This document shows, piece by piece, positions 1 to 9,612 of a stretch of DNA of 50,195 bases. The position numbers and the translations under genes are program-made. Within the stretch, counting starts at the first letter, position 1. Each line of letters opens with the position of its first letter. The notes below the pieces were generated by a model. The model saw only the letters and a list, made by a program, of their open reading frames with translations, ran no database searches and was not told where the DNA came from. The stretch spans positions 1 to 50,195 of the forward strand of contig PXSK01000004.1 of NCBI GenBank assembly GCA_003022865.1. Reading direction: 5' to 3'. The DNA is from Halobacteriales archaeon SW_5_70_135 (GTDB lineage Archaea > Halobacteriota > Halobacteria > Halobacteriales > SW-7-71-33).

Positions 1-912
1 GGCGTCGCGCATGCCGTCCCCGAGCAGGTTGAACCCCAGGACGGTGAGCGCGAGAAAGAAGCCCGGGAAGAACGACATCCACCACTTCAGCGTGAGCAGG
101 CCGTTGTTGACGCCGTTCGACAGCATCAGTCCCCAAGAGGGCGTCCCGGCCTGGGCGCCGAAGCCCAGGAACGACAGTGCCGCGAGGTCGATGATGGCGA
201 GCCCGAAGTTCAGCGTCGACTGGACGGTGATCGGCGCCAGCGTGTTCGGCAGGATGTGGCGCACGAGCACCCGCCAGTCTCGCGCGCCGAGCGCGAGCGT
301 GGCGTCGACGTACTCGTCTTCGAGCACCTTCAGGGCGGCCCCACGAACGACGCGGGCGAACCGCGGCGTGTACACGAGCGTCAGCGCGAAGACGGCCTTC
401 CAGAGGCCGGCGCCGAAGGTGGCGACGATCGCGAGGGCGAGCAGCAGGGAGGGGAACGCGAGCAGCACGTCCATCGTCCGCATGATGAGGTTGTCCACCC
501 AGCCGCCGTAGTAGGCGGCGACGACGCCGAGGCCGACGCCGACCGTCGTCGAGCCGGCGACGGCGACGGTGCCGTACTGCAGGGCCAGCCAGGCGCCGTG
601 CAGCGTCCGCTTGTAGATGTCCCGCCCCTGGGCGTCGGTGCCGAACAGCTGCTCGGTGGCGGCCGCCCCGCCGGTCCAGCCCGGCGGCGCCCGGTCGGGC
701 ACCTCGCCCAGCCGCGAGGTGGTGATCGCCCCGTAGTCGAGGGCGATCTGCGAGTAGACGGCGACAGCGAGCATCGCCCCGAGGATGCCCGCTCCCAGCA
801 GCGCCAGCCGGTTCGAGGCCAGCTCCGAGAGGAACTGCGACGCCCGCAGTCGGTCGACGACGCTGCGCTCGGCGACCTCGTTGACGGAAGCGTCCTCGGT
901 GGGCGAACTCAT
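1..912 (-). CDS. dppC: DppC-type dipeptide/oligopeptide ABC transporter permease (3' end cut by window edge)
   Basis: Inner-membrane permease of a peptide/nickel-class ABC importer, working as a heterodimer with the DppB-type protein encoded just upstream. The 304 visible codons cover almost the whole protein: an N-terminal cytoplasmic stretch, a first membrane segment rich in Leu/Ala/Gly, the DppC-specific FGTDAQGRDIYKR motif, further hydrophobic helices, and the EAA-loop-like region ALGARDWRVLVRHILPN that docks on the ATPase. The last visible residues, GDGMRDA, match the usual DppC ending, so only a few codons are missing. The start is ATG at 912-910, because an in-frame stop lies only three codons upstream. 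It is the last visible gene of a five-gene minus-strand operon. The substrate cannot be told from sequence. Confidence 0.93.
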   Translation of the reverse strand, partial: MSSPTEDASVNEVAERSVVDRLRASQFLSELASNRLALLGAGILGAMLAVAVYSQIALDYGAITTSRLGEVPDRAPPGWTGGAAATEQLFGTDAQGRDIYKRTLHGAWLALQYGTVAVAGSTTVGVGLGVVAAYYGGWVDNLIMRTMDVLLAFPSLLLALAIVATFGAGLWKAVFALTLVYTPRFARVVRGAALKVLEDEYVDATLALGARDWRVLVRHILPNTLAPITVQSTLNFGLAIIDLAALSFLGFGAQAGTPSWGLMLSNGVNNGLLTLKWWMSFFPGFFLALTVLGFNLLGDGMRDA

Positions 913-1031
913 CGGCGATCACCGCCGTCTCGGCGACCCGCGCCGGCGTCACACGCCGGACGTCGGAGGCGGGGGCAGCCGGCGACGGTGCTGTCGTGGA
1001 CGTGAACGTAGATGGGCGTGTCCGGAGTCAT
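909..1031 (-). CDS. 40-codon ORF coupled to dppB and dppC by ATGA overlaps at both ends
   Basis: A short reading frame fills the otherwise empty 115 bp between dppB and dppC. Its ATG (1031-1029) overlaps the TGA of dppB as ATGA, and its own TGA (911-909) overlaps the ATG of dppC, again as ATGA. The peptide begins MTPDTPIYVHVHDSTVAGC and ends in an Arg/Gly/Asp-rich tail, with no domain I recognise. The double stop-start overlap suggests a real translated spacer that carries ribosomes from dppB to dppC. It may equally be a chance open frame in GC-rich DNA, or a remnant of an N-terminal part of dppC. Confidence 0.35.
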   Translation of the reverse strand: MTPDTPIYVHVHDSTVAGCPRLRRPACDAGAGRRDGGDRR

Positions 1032-2071
1032 TGTTCGATTCGCGGGTCGAGGTAGCTGTAGGTGACGTCGACGACGAGGTTGACGAGCGTGAACAGGAGC
1101 GCGAAGGTGAGCACGGCCCCCTGGACGACGGGGTAGTCCGAGGCGCCGATGGCGTCGACGATGAGCCGACCCATGCCGCCGATGCCGAAGACGGTCTCGG
1201 TGAGCACGGCCCCGCCCAGTAGCGTGCCGAACTGGATGCCGATCACCGTCACGACGGGGATGAGCGCGTTGCGGAAGCCGTGTTTCATGACGGTGATCTT
1301 CGCGCCCTGGCCTTTGGCGCGGGCGGTGCGCATGTAGTCCTGCCTGACGACTTCGAGCATCGAGGAACGCATCATTCGGGAGACGAGCGCCATCGAGTAG
1401 ATGCCGATCACCGCGGCGGGCAACAGCAGGTGTTCGGCGGCACTGACGAAGGCGTCGACGTTGCCCAACAGCAGCGTGTCGACCGTCACCATCCCCGTCA
1501 GCGGCAGTCGCACCCCGAACAGCGTCCAGGTGTCCGGCAGGAAGGTTCCGGCGTCGATGCGGCCGCTGGTCGGCAGCACGCCCAGAAACGTCGAGAACAG
1601 CAGAATGAGCATCGGCCCAGACCAGTAGATCGGCACCGACAGCCCCGTCAGCGCGCCCACCCTGGTGACGTGGTCCGTGACCGAGTCCTGCTTCACCGCC
1701 GCCAGCAGCCCCGCCGGGATGCCGAAGAGAACACCCATCAACTGGCCGTACAGCGCCAGCTCGACGGTGACCGGCAGGCGGTCGACGAGTACGCCCCGAA
1801 CGGGCTGGCCCTTCGCGATCTGGTAGGAGTCGCCGAAGTCGAACCGGGCGGCGTCGACCAGGAAGTCGACGTACTGCACCGGCAGCGGCTCGTTCAGTCC
1901 CAGTGCCCGTCGGACCTGTCCGATCTGCTCCTCGCTGGCGCGCTGGCCGGCGACGATCCGCGCCGGGTCGCCGGGCGCGAGATGGAGGATGCCGAACACC
2001 ATCGTCCCCACCCCGAACAGTACGGGCACCAGCAGCAGCAGTCGCTCGACCACGAACCGCCTGGAGACCAT
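1028..2071 (-). CDS. dppB: DppB-type dipeptide/oligopeptide ABC transporter permease
   Basis: The 347-residue integral membrane permease is of the usual DppB length. The N-terminal helix (VVERLLLLVPVLFGVGTMVF) and the LAPGDPA motif that follows it are diagnostic of DppB/OppB. Next come the periplasmic-type loop with LGLNEPLPVQY, further membrane spans, and the ATPase-contact loop TARAKGQGAKITVMKHGFRNA around residue 230. It ends with a membrane span and a DPRIEQ tail typical of the family. It pairs with the DppC protein downstream. It lies 116 bp after the substrate-binding protein gene and its stop overlaps the next small ORF, so it belongs to the same operon. Confidence 0.95.
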   Translation of the reverse strand: MVSRRFVVERLLLLVPVLFGVGTMVFGILHLAPGDPARIVAGQRASEEQIGQVRRALGLNEPLPVQYVDFLVDAARFDFGDSYQIAKGQPVRGVLVDRLPVTVELALYGQLMGVLFGIPAGLLAAVKQDSVTDHVTRVGALTGLSVPIYWSGPMLILLFSTFLGVLPTSGRIDAGTFLPDTWTLFGVRLPLTGMVTVDTLLLGNVDAFVSAAEHLLLPAAVIGIYSMALVSRMMRSSMLEVVRQDYMRTARAKGQGAKITVMKHGFRNALIPVVTVIGIQFGTLLGGAVLTETVFGIGGMGRLIVDAIGASDYPVVQGAVLTFALLFTLVNLVVDVTYSYLDPRIEQ

Positions 2072-2187
2072 TCGACTGCATCGGTCTGACAGCGCGACCG
2101 ACTAAACGCTTGCGGGGACGCCGACACGACGGCGGCGTGAGTCGTGACTGACCGCGCCGGGAACGGGGCGCGCTGTGACGGGCCGCG

Positions 2188-3885
2188 CTACTGGACGGCC
2201 TCGTTGACGCCGCGCAGCGTCTCGGCGTAGTCGACGAACACCCACGGCGCCTCGTCGTGGGCGAGCCGGTTGGCCTCCGTGTACATCTCCTCGCGCTCGT
2301 CCTGGTCGAGGGTGGCCTGGGCCTCGCGCACAGTCTCCATGTAGTCGGTGTTCGCCCAGCCGCTGACGTTCAGCGTCGAGTAGCCCTCGGTGTCGAAGCT
2401 GACCCAGTCCTGGCCGTCCGGCACGGCGTCGAGGTCGACCTTCGGGTCGAGCAGGACGTACAGAAAGTTGTCCGGGTCGGCGTTGTCGGTGTACCAGCCG
2501 AGGAAGCAGGCGTCGTGCCGGCCCTGGGCGGTGTACTCCAGGTAGGAAGTGAACGTCGAGAACTGGTTGATGTTCACCGCGTCGACGGCGTCCAACTCCT
2601 CCAGGTCCGACTTCACCTGCTCCGCGGTCTGGATCGGACTGGGGTTGTAGCCCCGCGGGTTCGAGAACGTCGCCAGCTCGAACTCCAGGCCGGTCTGGTC
2701 GGCGTCCTCGAGCAGGGACTGGGCCTCCTCCTTGTCGGTCTCGTACGGTTCGAGCTCCTCGTTGTGCCCGAGTACGTCCGGCGGCAGCGGCTGGCTGGCC
2801 TGCGTGGCGAAGCCCTCGTAGATGGAGTCGACGATGGCCTCCGTGTCGACGGCGAAGCTCACCGCCCGCCGCACGCGACGGTCGCGGAACGGCTCGTACC
2901 GGTCCATGTTCATCGCCATGTAGCCGACGTTGATCCCGTTCTTCCGCAGCAGTTCGGCGGAGTCGGTGTTCTGGAGCTGCTGGGAGGACTGGGAGTCGAG
3001 GTTGTCGGTGATGTGGGAGGCACCGTCTATCACGTCCTGTGCGCGGGTGGCGTTCTCGCCGATGGTCTTGAAGACGAGCTCCTCCATCTGGGGGCCGTCG
3101 CCCCAGTAGTCATCGTTGGCGGTGAGGCGCACGCGCTGGTTGGAGTTGTCGATCTCCTCGAGCTGGAAGGCGCCGGTACCGGCCGGCTGGGTGCCCAGCG
3201 CCGCCTGGTCGTCGGGGTTCGCGCCCTGTCCCTGGACCTGGTCGGCGGAGAGGATGGCCGCGGCGAACATCGCCAGGTTGCGGAGGAAGGGTGCGTACTG
3301 CTGCTGGAGTTCGATGGTCACCTCGCCGTCCTGTGAGTCGTCGACGCTGGCGACCCAGTTGCCGAAGGTGAAGGGCCCGTAGCCGGAGCGGTTCTCGTCG
3401 CCGAGATAGAAGTCGTAGTCGGAGTCGGTGAACCGCCGGATCGAGGCCCGCACGTCGGCGGCGGTCAGCTCGCTGCCGTCGTGGAAGGTGACACCGTCTC
3501 GCAGCGTCAGCGAGGCGGTCGACCCCTCCAGGCTGTACTCCGTCGCGAGCCCGTCGGCGAGCTGGCCGCCGCTGCCGGGGTCGAACTGGATGAGCTGGTC
3601 GAAGACCTGGTTGGTGACCTTCGCCACCTCGCCGGAGGTCGTCTGCTGTGGGTCGTAGTTCTGCGGGTGGTCGCCGCGGGCGTACACCAGCGTGTCCGTC
3701 CCCTCGGCCTCGACGGTCTGTAGGAACGGCCCGCCGACGGAACTCACCGTGTACGTGTCCGTGGCGCTCCGGTCGTCACCGTCGCCGCCGTCACTCGTAC
3801 AGCCCGCCGCCGCCGCGGTGACCGCGGCCCCACCGGCGGCCTTCAGGAAGCTACGCCTGTCCACCGTGCGCTCGTCGGACGTCAT
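2188..3885 (-). CDS. Family 5 (DppA/OppA-like) extracellular substrate-binding protein, Tat lipoprotein
   Basis: Captures the solute outside the cell and hands it to the DppBC permease. The N-terminus has a twin-arginine signal (DRRSFLKAAGG), an alanine-rich hydrophobic stretch, then the lipobox AAAGC. The mature protein therefore probably starts at Cys29 and is lipid-anchored and exported folded, as is usual in haloarchaea. A Ser/Asp/Gly linker follows. Family landmarks include YDPQQTTSGEVAKVTNQVFDQL near residue 80, VTFHDGSELTAADV near 130, and MAMNMDRYEPFRDRRVRRAV near 320. Length (565 aa) is normal. A TATA-like element 28 bp upstream suggests its own leaderless promoter inside the operon. 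Ligand class (peptide, nickel or sugar) is not resolved. Confidence 0.94.
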   Translation of the reverse strand: MTSDERTVDRRSFLKAAGGAAVTAAAAGCTSDGGDGDDRSATDTYTVSSVGGPFLQTVEAEGTDTLVYARGDHPQNYDPQQTTSGEVAKVTNQVFDQLIQFDPGSGGQLADGLATEYSLEGSTASLTLRDGVTFHDGSELTAADVRASIRRFTDSDYDFYLGDENRSGYGPFTFGNWVASVDDSQDGEVTIELQQQYAPFLRNLAMFAAAILSADQVQGQGANPDDQAALGTQPAGTGAFQLEEIDNSNQRVRLTANDDYWGDGPQMEELVFKTIGENATRAQDVIDGASHITDNLDSQSSQQLQNTDSAELLRKNGINVGYMAMNMDRYEPFRDRRVRRAVSFAVDTEAIVDSIYEGFATQASQPLPPDVLGHNEELEPYETDKEEAQSLLEDADQTGLEFELATFSNPRGYNPSPIQTAEQVKSDLEELDAVDAVNINQFSTFTSYLEYTAQGRHDACFLGWYTDNADPDNFLYVLLDPKVDLDAVPDGQDWVSFDTEGYSTLNVSGWANTDYMETVREAQATLDQDEREEMYTEANRLAHDEAPWVFVDYAETLRGVNEAVQ

Positions 3886-3907
3886 GGGCCACGGGTTGAC
3901 GAACGTA

Positions 3908-3930
3908 GTGTATGAAACTAACGAAACGTC
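3908..3930 (-). promoter_or_regulatory. TATA-like promoter of the substrate-binding protein gene
   Basis: On the minus strand an AT-rich stretch reads TTAGTTTCATACAC, with its centre about 28 bp before the ATG at 3885. It is the only AT-rich patch in the 145 bp between the ATPase gene and the binding-protein gene. Inferred from spacing alone; it would give a leaderless or near-leaderless transcript. Confidence 0.5.
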
Positions 3931-4030
3931 TCGGTTCGTGCGGGCGTTCGCCCGGTCGGCGGGCCGTCAGCCGGCGAGACGGCGGGCGACGGGCGCCGCT
4001 GGCCGGTGACCGACAGCCCCGGCGTCCGGG

Positions 4031-6556
4031 TCACTTCGGGTCGTCGGACCGTCCGCCGTCGGCGCGGGCTCCGTCGCCGGCGTCCACGGTCGCCGCCGGC
4101 GTCTCGTCCACCCGGTGACAGGCCGCCGGGTGGGAGCCGGTGCCGAGCAGGGGGTCCTCGCGCTCGCAGACGCTCTCGAACCGCTCCAAGGCGGTCTCGG
4201 CGCCGCGCCAGTCGCCGTCCGCGAGCGCGTCGTACGCCGCCGCCACGGCCGACGCCGCCGCACCCAGGTCGGGGTCGGCGCCGAGGTCGTCCTCGAACAG
4301 CCGCTCGTCGAGCACCGCGTCGAACCGGTCGCGGTCGACCGTCAGCCCGTCGTCCGGACCGGCGTCGGCGTCGACGGCAGTCCCCTCACGACGGGCGGCC
4401 GCCTCGCGGACGCCGTCGAGGTCGATCGACCGGTCGGCCACCCGCTGGCGGAAGTCCATCACCGCCCGGTACGTCTCCCGGTCGAGGTCGACGTCGTCCG
4501 GCGGGATCACCTCCTGGCACCGGGTGTGAAAGTGACAGCCGGAGGGCGGGTCCACGGGGTCGGGCACGTCACCTTTCAGGATGGTCCGGTCGTCGGTGTC
4601 GGCGGTCGGGTCGGGCACCGGCACCGCCGACAGCAGCGCCTTCGTGTACGGGTGCCGCGGGTCGGCGAACAGCTCGTCCGTCTCGGCCACCTCGACCACC
4701 TCGCCCAGGTACATCACGGCGACGCGGTCGGCGATGTGGCGCACGACCGAGAGGTCGTGTGCGATGAAGACGTAGGTGAGTCCGAACTCCTCCTGCAGGT
4801 CTTCGAGGAGGTTGATGATCTGTGCCTGCACCGAGACGTCCAGGGCGGAAACCGGCTCGTCGGCGACGATGAACTCCGGGTCGACGGCCAGTGCCCGGGC
4901 GATGCCGACCCGCTGGCGCTGCCCACCCGACAGCTCGTGCGGGTAGCGGTCGTACTGTGACGGGTCGAGCCCGACGGCCTCCATCAGTTCGACCGCGCGC
5001 TGGCGTCGGCGTCGTCGCAGCGACCCCTCGCCGTCGGGCTCGATGTCGTGGATCTTCAGCGGCTCCACGAGCGTCGCCCCCACCGTCATCCGCGGGTCCA
5101 GACTGGAGAGGGGGTCCTGGAAGATCATCTGCATGTCGGTGCGGCGCTCGCGCAGTTCGCCGCGGCTCAGCGCCCCCAGGTCGTCGCCGGCGAACACCAC
5201 CCGACCGTCCGTCGGCGGGTCGAGGTGGAGGACCGCCCGCCCGGCGGTGGACTTGCCACAGCCGGACTCGCCCACCAGGCCGAGCGTCTCCCCCTCGAAC
5301 ACCTCGAGATCGACGCCGTCGACGGCCCGCACCGGCGGTTCGTCGCCGAGCAGCCCGTCGAGCCATCCCTCGGACTGGTCGTAGTACTTGCGCATCCCCT
5401 CGACCGACAGCAGCCGCTCGCCGGTCCGCGTGGAGGCACTCGCCGCGACGCCGGCCTCGGTGCCGTACTCGTCGGTGTCGAACTCCTCGAAGATGCACTT
5501 CGACCGGTGGTCGACGTCGTTCGGTCCGTGCTGGAGGTACGGGATCTCCCCCTGCCAGCAGTCCTCGACCGCCCACGGACAGCGCGGCGCGAAGTGACAG
5601 CCGTCGGGCATGTCGACCAGGTCGGGAACGTTGCCCTCGATCGGCGTCAGCCGGTCGACCTCCGCTGTGGGGATCGACTCGAGCAGCGTGTACGTGTACG
5701 GGTGCGACGGGTCGCCGAAGATCTCCTCGACGGGACCCTCCTCGACGATCTCGCCGGCGTACATCACCGCGACGCGGTCACAGGTCTCCGCCACGACGCC
5801 CAAGTCGTGGGTGATAAAGAGCACCGACATCCCGAGTTCGTCCTGCAGGTCGTCGATCAGGTCGAGGATCTGCGCCTGGATGGTGACGTCGAGCGCCGTG
5901 GTGGGCTCGTCGGCGATGAGCACGCGCGGTCGACAGGCCAGCGCGATGGCGATGAGCACGCGCTGGCGCATACCGCCGGAGAATTCGTGGGGGTACTCGT
6001 CGGCGCGGCTCTCCGGGTCCGGGATGCCGACCTGGTCGAGGATCTCGTAGGTGTCCTCCCGGACGGCCGCCTCGTCGCCGCTGCTGCGGACGGTCTCGCG
6101 GATCGCGTTCAGCCAGGTGTCTCGACGCTTGCCGCCGTGACGGTGTAGCCGCAGGCTCTCAGCGACCTGCTCGCCGACGGTCACCGCGGGGTTCAGCGAC
6201 GTCATCGGGTCCTGGAAGATCACGCTCATGGCGCCGCCGCGGACCGCTCGTAGCGCCGACTCGGGCGCCGCCGTCAGGTCCAGCCGGTCGCCGCGGACGA
6301 ACGGCTCCCCGCCGAACCGCTCGGCGAGCTCCGGGTCGTAGAGGTGGACCTCGCCGCCGGCGATCCGGCCGGGGTCGTCGATCAGCCCCATCGTCGACAG
6401 CGCCGTGACGCTCTTGCCCGACCCGGACTCGCCGACCAGTCCCAGCGTCTCCCCCTCGCGGAGCTCGATGTCGACGCCGTCGACGGCCTTCACGGTGCCA
6501 CGCTCCGTGTCGAAGTACGTCCGCAGGTCCGTCGTCGAGAGTACCGGGTCGGTCAC
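4031..6556 (-). CDS. Fused DppD-DppF ATPase of a peptide-class ABC importer
   Basis: A single 841-residue chain carries both nucleotide-binding domains that energise the DppBC permease. Domain 1 has Walker A GESGSGKS, signature FSGGMRQRV and Walker [12 protein letters not shown]. Domain 2 has [23 protein letters not shown] and [10 protein letters not shown]. Both halves have the Cys-containing oligopeptide-transporter C-terminal motif ([24 protein letters not shown]). In the second half this motif is interrupted by about 110 acidic residues before it resumes as [19 protein letters not shown] chose GTG at 6556 because a TATA box (TTTATA on the plus strand) is centred 29 bp upstream. An ATG 20 codons further upstream would lie inside and beyond that box. 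It is the first gene of the operon. Confidence 0.93.
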   Translation of the reverse strand: MTDPVLSTTDLRTYFDTERGTVKAVDGVDIELREGETLGLVGESGSGKSVTALSTMGLIDDPGRIAGGEVHLYDPELAERFGGEPFVRGDRLDLTAAPESALRAVRGGAMSVIFQDPMTSLNPAVTVGEQVAESLRLHRHGGKRRDTWLNAIRETVRSSGDEAAVREDTYEILDQVGIPDPESRADEYPHEFSGGMRQRVLIAIALACRPRVLIADEPTTALDVTIQAQILDLIDDLQDELGMSVLFITHDLGVVAETCDRVAVMYAGEIVEEGPVEEIFGDPSHPYTYTLLESIPTAEVDRLTPIEGNVPDLVDMPDGCHFAPRCPWAVEDCWQGEIPYLQHGPNDVDHRSKCIFEEFDTDEYGTEAGVAASASTRTGERLLSVEGMRKYYDQSEGWLDGLLGDEPPVRAVDGVDLEVFEGETLGLVGESGCGKSTAGRAVLHLDPPTDGRVVFAGDDLGALSRGELRERRTDMQMIFQDPLSSLDPRMTVGATLVEPLKIHDIEPDGEGSLRRRRRQRAVELMEAVGLDPSQYDRYPHELSGGQRQRVGIARALAVDPEFIVADEPVSALDVSVQAQIINLLEDLQEEFGLTYVFIAHDLSVVRHIADRVAVMYLGEVVEVAETDELFADPRHPYTKALLSAVPVPDPTADTDDRTILKGDVPDPVDPPSGCHFHTRCQEVIPPDDVDLDRETYRAVMDFRQRVADRSIDLDGVREAAARREGTAVDADAGPDDGLTVDRDRFDAVLDERLFEDDLGADPDLGAAASAVAAAYDALADGDWRGAETALERFESVCEREDPLLGTGSHPAACHRVDETPAATVDAGDGARADGGRSDDPK

Positions 6557-6579
6557 TGCCACCTCATGACGGGGGCGCG

Positions 6580-6592
6580 GATTTATACTTTG
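6580..6592 (-). promoter_or_regulatory. TATA box of the peptide-transporter operon
   Basis: Minus-strand AAAGTATAAATC is centred near 6586, 29-30 bp ahead of the GTG start at 6556. It implies a leaderless mRNA. It sits in a 256-bp divergent intergenic region shared with the phn cluster. Confidence 0.6.
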
Positions 6593-6761
6593 TCCGACCG
6601 GGGCGGGCGCCGTCATTGCCCCACCGACCGACGGGACTCTGGCTCGCGAGCCTGCCCTCCGACGAGGTCGTGCGGACTCGGGCGGACCGCTGCGTTATAT
6701 ACTGATACCCAGACCAAATACCTGTTCCGACGACTATCCATCTGTACGCTAACTATCCAAC

Positions 6762-6772
6762 TAAATATATAT
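6762..6772 (+). promoter_or_regulatory. TATA box of the phosphonate-type transporter cluster
   Basis: TAAATATATAT lies in a conspicuously AT-rich stretch (about 6690-6790) unlike the GC-rich surroundings. It would place the transcript start near 6793, leaving about 20 nt of leader before phnD. A second TATA-like word (GTTATATACTG) lies about 70 bp further upstream, and the octamer ACTATCCA occurs twice (near 6734 and 6752). These could be regulator sites, for example for phosphate control, but that is inference. Confidence 0.5.
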
Positions 6773-6812
6773 CTAATACTAAAATTCAAGAGACCGCCGG
6801 TCGCTCCGTCAA

Positions 6813-7982
6813 ATGATGTCTGAGGGGTTCAAACTACGGCGACGCACCGTGCTGAAGAGTGCCGCAATCGCCGGGACGGTCGGTCTCGCTGGCTGTACCG
6901 GGGGCGGATCGAGCGGCGACGGTAACGGCGACGGCTCCGGGTCGGGCGGCGAGTCGACCGACCCGCTGCTGGCCGACGCGAGCAGTTTCGACCCGGCGAA
7001 CCCGGGCTGGGAGGAGAACAATTACCTGCTGACGGCCGTCGCGGAGAACGACTACTTCCAGGGGAGCAAGCAGGACCTGAAGAACATGCGGAACCAGGAC
7101 GTCGACAAGGTAGCCCACGGCAAGCCGCCGAAGGAGCTTCCTGACGACGAGAGCGACTGGGTCGACCCCGACCCGCTCGTCTACGTGGACAAGCCCGGCG
7201 AGTCCGGCGAGGCGCAGTTTCGGGAGACCGTCCAGCCGCTTCTGGACCGACTCGAGGAGACGACGGGCCGGTCGGTCAAGTGGCAGCCCGTCGACTCCAA
7301 CGCGGCGACGGTCGAGGCGTTCCGGTCAGGGCGGGGACACCTGGGTGACATCTCGACCGGGACGTCGGCGTTCGGAGTCAACCTCGGCGGTGTCGTTCCG
7401 TTCGCGGACCCGATCAGTCCCTCGGGCCAGTTCGGCTACCGGCTGCTGGCGGTCACCCGTGCCGACGAGCACGACATCCAGTCGGTCGAAGACTTCGCGC
7501 GCGACGACGTCACGGTCGCACACTCCGAGCCGGCGTCGAACTCCGGCCACCAAGCGCCGTCGGCGCTGTTCGACCAGTTCTTCGACGTAACGCCCGAGGA
7601 GGACTACGAAGTCAACTTCTCTGGCGGCCACGACCAGACCGGCCGCGGCGTCTTCGTGGGCGACTACGACGCCGGCCCGATCTGCAGTACGTGTTTCGAG
7701 GATCTCATCGAGGCGACCGACGAGATGAACTACGAGGACTTCAAGACAGTCTGGGCTTCCAACCCGTTCCCGCCGGGCCCGCTCGTTCACCGCTATAACC
7801 TCCATCCGGACATCGTCGAAGGAATCAAGAAAGCGACCATCGGGACCGACTGGACGGGAACCGAGTACGCGGAGGCGACTGGCGAGGCCGAGTACATTCC
7901 GATCGACTACAAGAGAGTTTTCAACGACATCCTGATCATCCAGCGGTACAACGGCGTCGAATACGAGAGCGGTGAACTCTGA
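6813..7982 (+). CDS. phnD: PhnD-like phosphonate/phosphite/phosphate-binding lipoprotein
   Basis: Periplasmic-type binding protein of a phosphonate-class importer. The N-terminus [20 protein letters not shown] is a Tat-type signal with lipobox LAGC (lipid-anchored Cys about residue 28), followed by a Gly/Ser/Asp linker. The core has the family pattern: [25 protein letters not shown], then [15 protein letters not shown]-like text, [37 protein letters not shown] and the [20 protein letters not shown] segment. Length is 389 aa. Two in-frame ATGs (6813, 6816) are adjacent. It is followed after 1 nt by the ATPase gene. The actual ligand could be phosphate, phosphite or an organophosphonate. Confidence 0.9.
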   Translation: MMSEGFKLRRRTVLKSAAIAGTVGLAGCTGGGSSGDGNGDGSGSGGESTDPLLADASSFDPANPGWEENNYLLTAVAENDYFQGSKQDLKNMRNQDVDKVAHGKPPKELPDDESDWVDPDPLVYVDKPGESGEAQFRETVQPLLDRLEETTGRSVKWQPVDSNAATVEAFRSGRGHLGDISTGTSAFGVNLGGVVPFADPISPSGQFGYRLLAVTRADEHDIQSVEDFARDDVTVAHSEPASNSGHQAPSALFDQFFDVTPEEDYEVNFSGGHDQTGRGVFVGDYDAGPICSTCFEDLIEATDEMNYEDFKTVWASNPFPPGPLVHRYNLHPDIVEGIKKATIGTDWTGTEYAEATGEAEYIPIDYKRVFNDILIIQRYNGVEYESGEL

Positions 7983-7983
7983 G

Positions 7984-8808
7984 ATGCTGGAAGTCGAGAA
8001 TCTCCGGAAGGTCTATGACACCGGCGACGAGGCCCTGACGGGGGTATCCGTCGACATTGGCGGTCGGGAGGTTGTCGCGATGATTGGCCCCAGCGGCGCG
8101 GGCAAGTCAACCTTCGTCAGGTGTATCAACCGGCTGACCGAGCCGACCGACGGGACCGTCTCATTGGACAGTGAAGAACTGACCGGGCTCGACGACGAGG
8201 AGCTGCGCGTCGAGCGGCGCAACATCGGGATGGTGTTCCAGGAGTACAACCTCGTCGAGCGCCTCACGGTGATGGAGAACGTGATGCAGGGCCGGCTGGG
8301 CTACCTCTCGAACTGGGCAGCACTCCGGCGGAACTTCCCGCCAGAGGACATTGAGCGCGCCTACGAGCTGCTGGATCTGGTCGGGCTCGACGGGATGGAA
8401 GACAAGCGCGTCGACGAGCTGTCCGGCGGGCAACGCCAGCGCGTCGGTATCGCTCGCGCGGTCATACAGGAGCCGAAGATCCTGCTGGCCGACGAGCCGA
8501 CGTCGAGTCTCGACCCCGAGACCTCCAGTGTCGTGATGGAGCTACTGACCCACATCGCCGACGACCGCGACGTTCCAGTCCTGATCAACATCCACGAGGT
8601 CGGGCTGGCGGAGCGGTACGCCGACCGGATCCTCGGGCTCACCGCCGGGGAGTTGGTGTTCGACGGCACGCCCACGGAGCTGACCGACGAGGCGAAGGAC
8701 GTCATCTATCGCGGCGAAACGTTCGACGACACGAGTCACTCGGGTGTCGACGAGGCGCCGGACCAGGAGACGGCCGTCCCCGAGACGGCCCCGCTGTTGG
8801 AGGACTGA
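7984..8808 (+). CDS. phnC: PhnC-like ABC transporter ATP-binding protein
   Basis: Energises the phosphonate-class importer. The 274-residue ABC ATPase has Walker [10 protein letters not shown] near residue 40, the Q-loop in [18 protein letters not shown], signature [14 protein letters not shown], Walker [15 protein letters not shown] and the H-loop [16 protein letters not shown]. The segment [17 protein letters not shown] is characteristic of PhnC. I place the start at ATG 7984, one base after the phnD stop; a GTG at 7972 would overlap phnD. The C-terminal 30 residues are an acidic tail. It is the second gene of a tight four-gene operon. Confidence 0.93.
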   Translation: MLEVENLRKVYDTGDEALTGVSVDIGGREVVAMIGPSGAGKSTFVRCINRLTEPTDGTVSLDSEELTGLDDEELRVERRNIGMVFQEYNLVERLTVMENVMQGRLGYLSNWAALRRNFPPEDIERAYELLDLVGLDGMEDKRVDELSGGQRQRVGIARAVIQEPKILLADEPTSSLDPETSSVVMELLTHIADDRDVPVLINIHEVGLAERYADRILGLTAGELVFDGTPTELTDEAKDVIYRGETFDDTSHSGVDEAPDQETAVPETAPLLED

Positions 8809-8811
8809 TCG

Positions 8812-9612
8812 ATGGCGGCCGAGGCGCGCACCTGGCAGCGACCGACCGCGTTCCGGAGCCGCCGGCGGAAGTGGCTCGCCTACGTCGCGGTTGGGGCGTT
8901 GGTGGTGTGGTCGATCGCTTCCTTGTCGATCACCCCTCAGCGGGTCGTCTCTGGGCTGGGGCAAGGGGCACAACTCGTCAACCAGATGACGCCCCCGGCG
9001 ACCGGCAGCGAGAACGCTTTGCGGCTCGCCGACCGGATGGTCGAAACGGTCGCGATGGCGATGGTCGCGACCGTCGCCGGTATCGTGATCAGCCTTCCGG
9101 TGGCGTTCGGCGCCGCGGAGAACCTCTCGCCGCGACCGACCTACTATCTCAGCCGCGCGATCGTCAGCATCTCGCGGTCGATCGACGGACTGATCGTGGC
9201 GATCATCGCCGTCGTCTCGCTCGGATTCGGCCCGCTCGCGGGGATCGTCGCTATCAGCTTCAAAACGATCGGCTTCTTCTCGAAGCTGTTCGCGGAGGAC
9301 TTGGAGGATATCGATATGGGTAGCTACGAGGCGATCCGTGCGACGGGGGCGACCCCGTTTCAGAGCCTCGTTTACGGCGTCGTTCCGCAGGTGATTCCGC
9401 GGTTCACCGGTCTGTCCGTGTATCGGTGGGACATCAATATCCGCTCGTCGACGATCGTCGGGATCGTCGGCGCCGGCGGGATCGGCGTCCTCCTCCAGCG
9501 GGCCTACTCCCGGTACGAGTACGACTACGTTGCATCGATCCTCATCGCGATCATCGCCGTCGTGCTCCTCGCCGAGTTCGTCAGCGCGTACGTCCGACGG
9601 AGGGTTCAGTAG
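8812..9612 (+). CDS. phnE: PhnE-type permease, first copy
   Basis: Membrane component of the phosphonate-class importer (266 aa). After a basic N-terminus there is a membrane span, then PhnE landmarks: LADRMVETVAMAMVATVAGIVISLPVAF, a second set of spans, and the ATPase-coupling EAA loop SYEAIRATGATPFQSLVYG. It ends with RWDINIRSSTIVGIVGAGGIGVLL. It starts 3 nt after the phnC stop. Its stop codon TAG shares its last base with the GTG of the second permease gene, so translation is very likely coupled. The two permeases probably form a heterodimer. Confidence 0.92.
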   Translation: MAAEARTWQRPTAFRSRRRKWLAYVAVGALVVWSIASLSITPQRVVSGLGQGAQLVNQMTPPATGSENALRLADRMVETVAMAMVATVAGIVISLPVAFGAAENLSPRPTYYLSRAIVSISRSIDGLIVAIIAVVSLGFGPLAGIVAISFKTIGFFSKLFAEDLEDIDMGSYEAIRATGATPFQSLVYGVVPQVIPRFTGLSVYRWDINIRSSTIVGIVGAGGIGVLLQRAYSRYEYDYVASILIAIIAVVLLAEFVSAYVRRRVQ

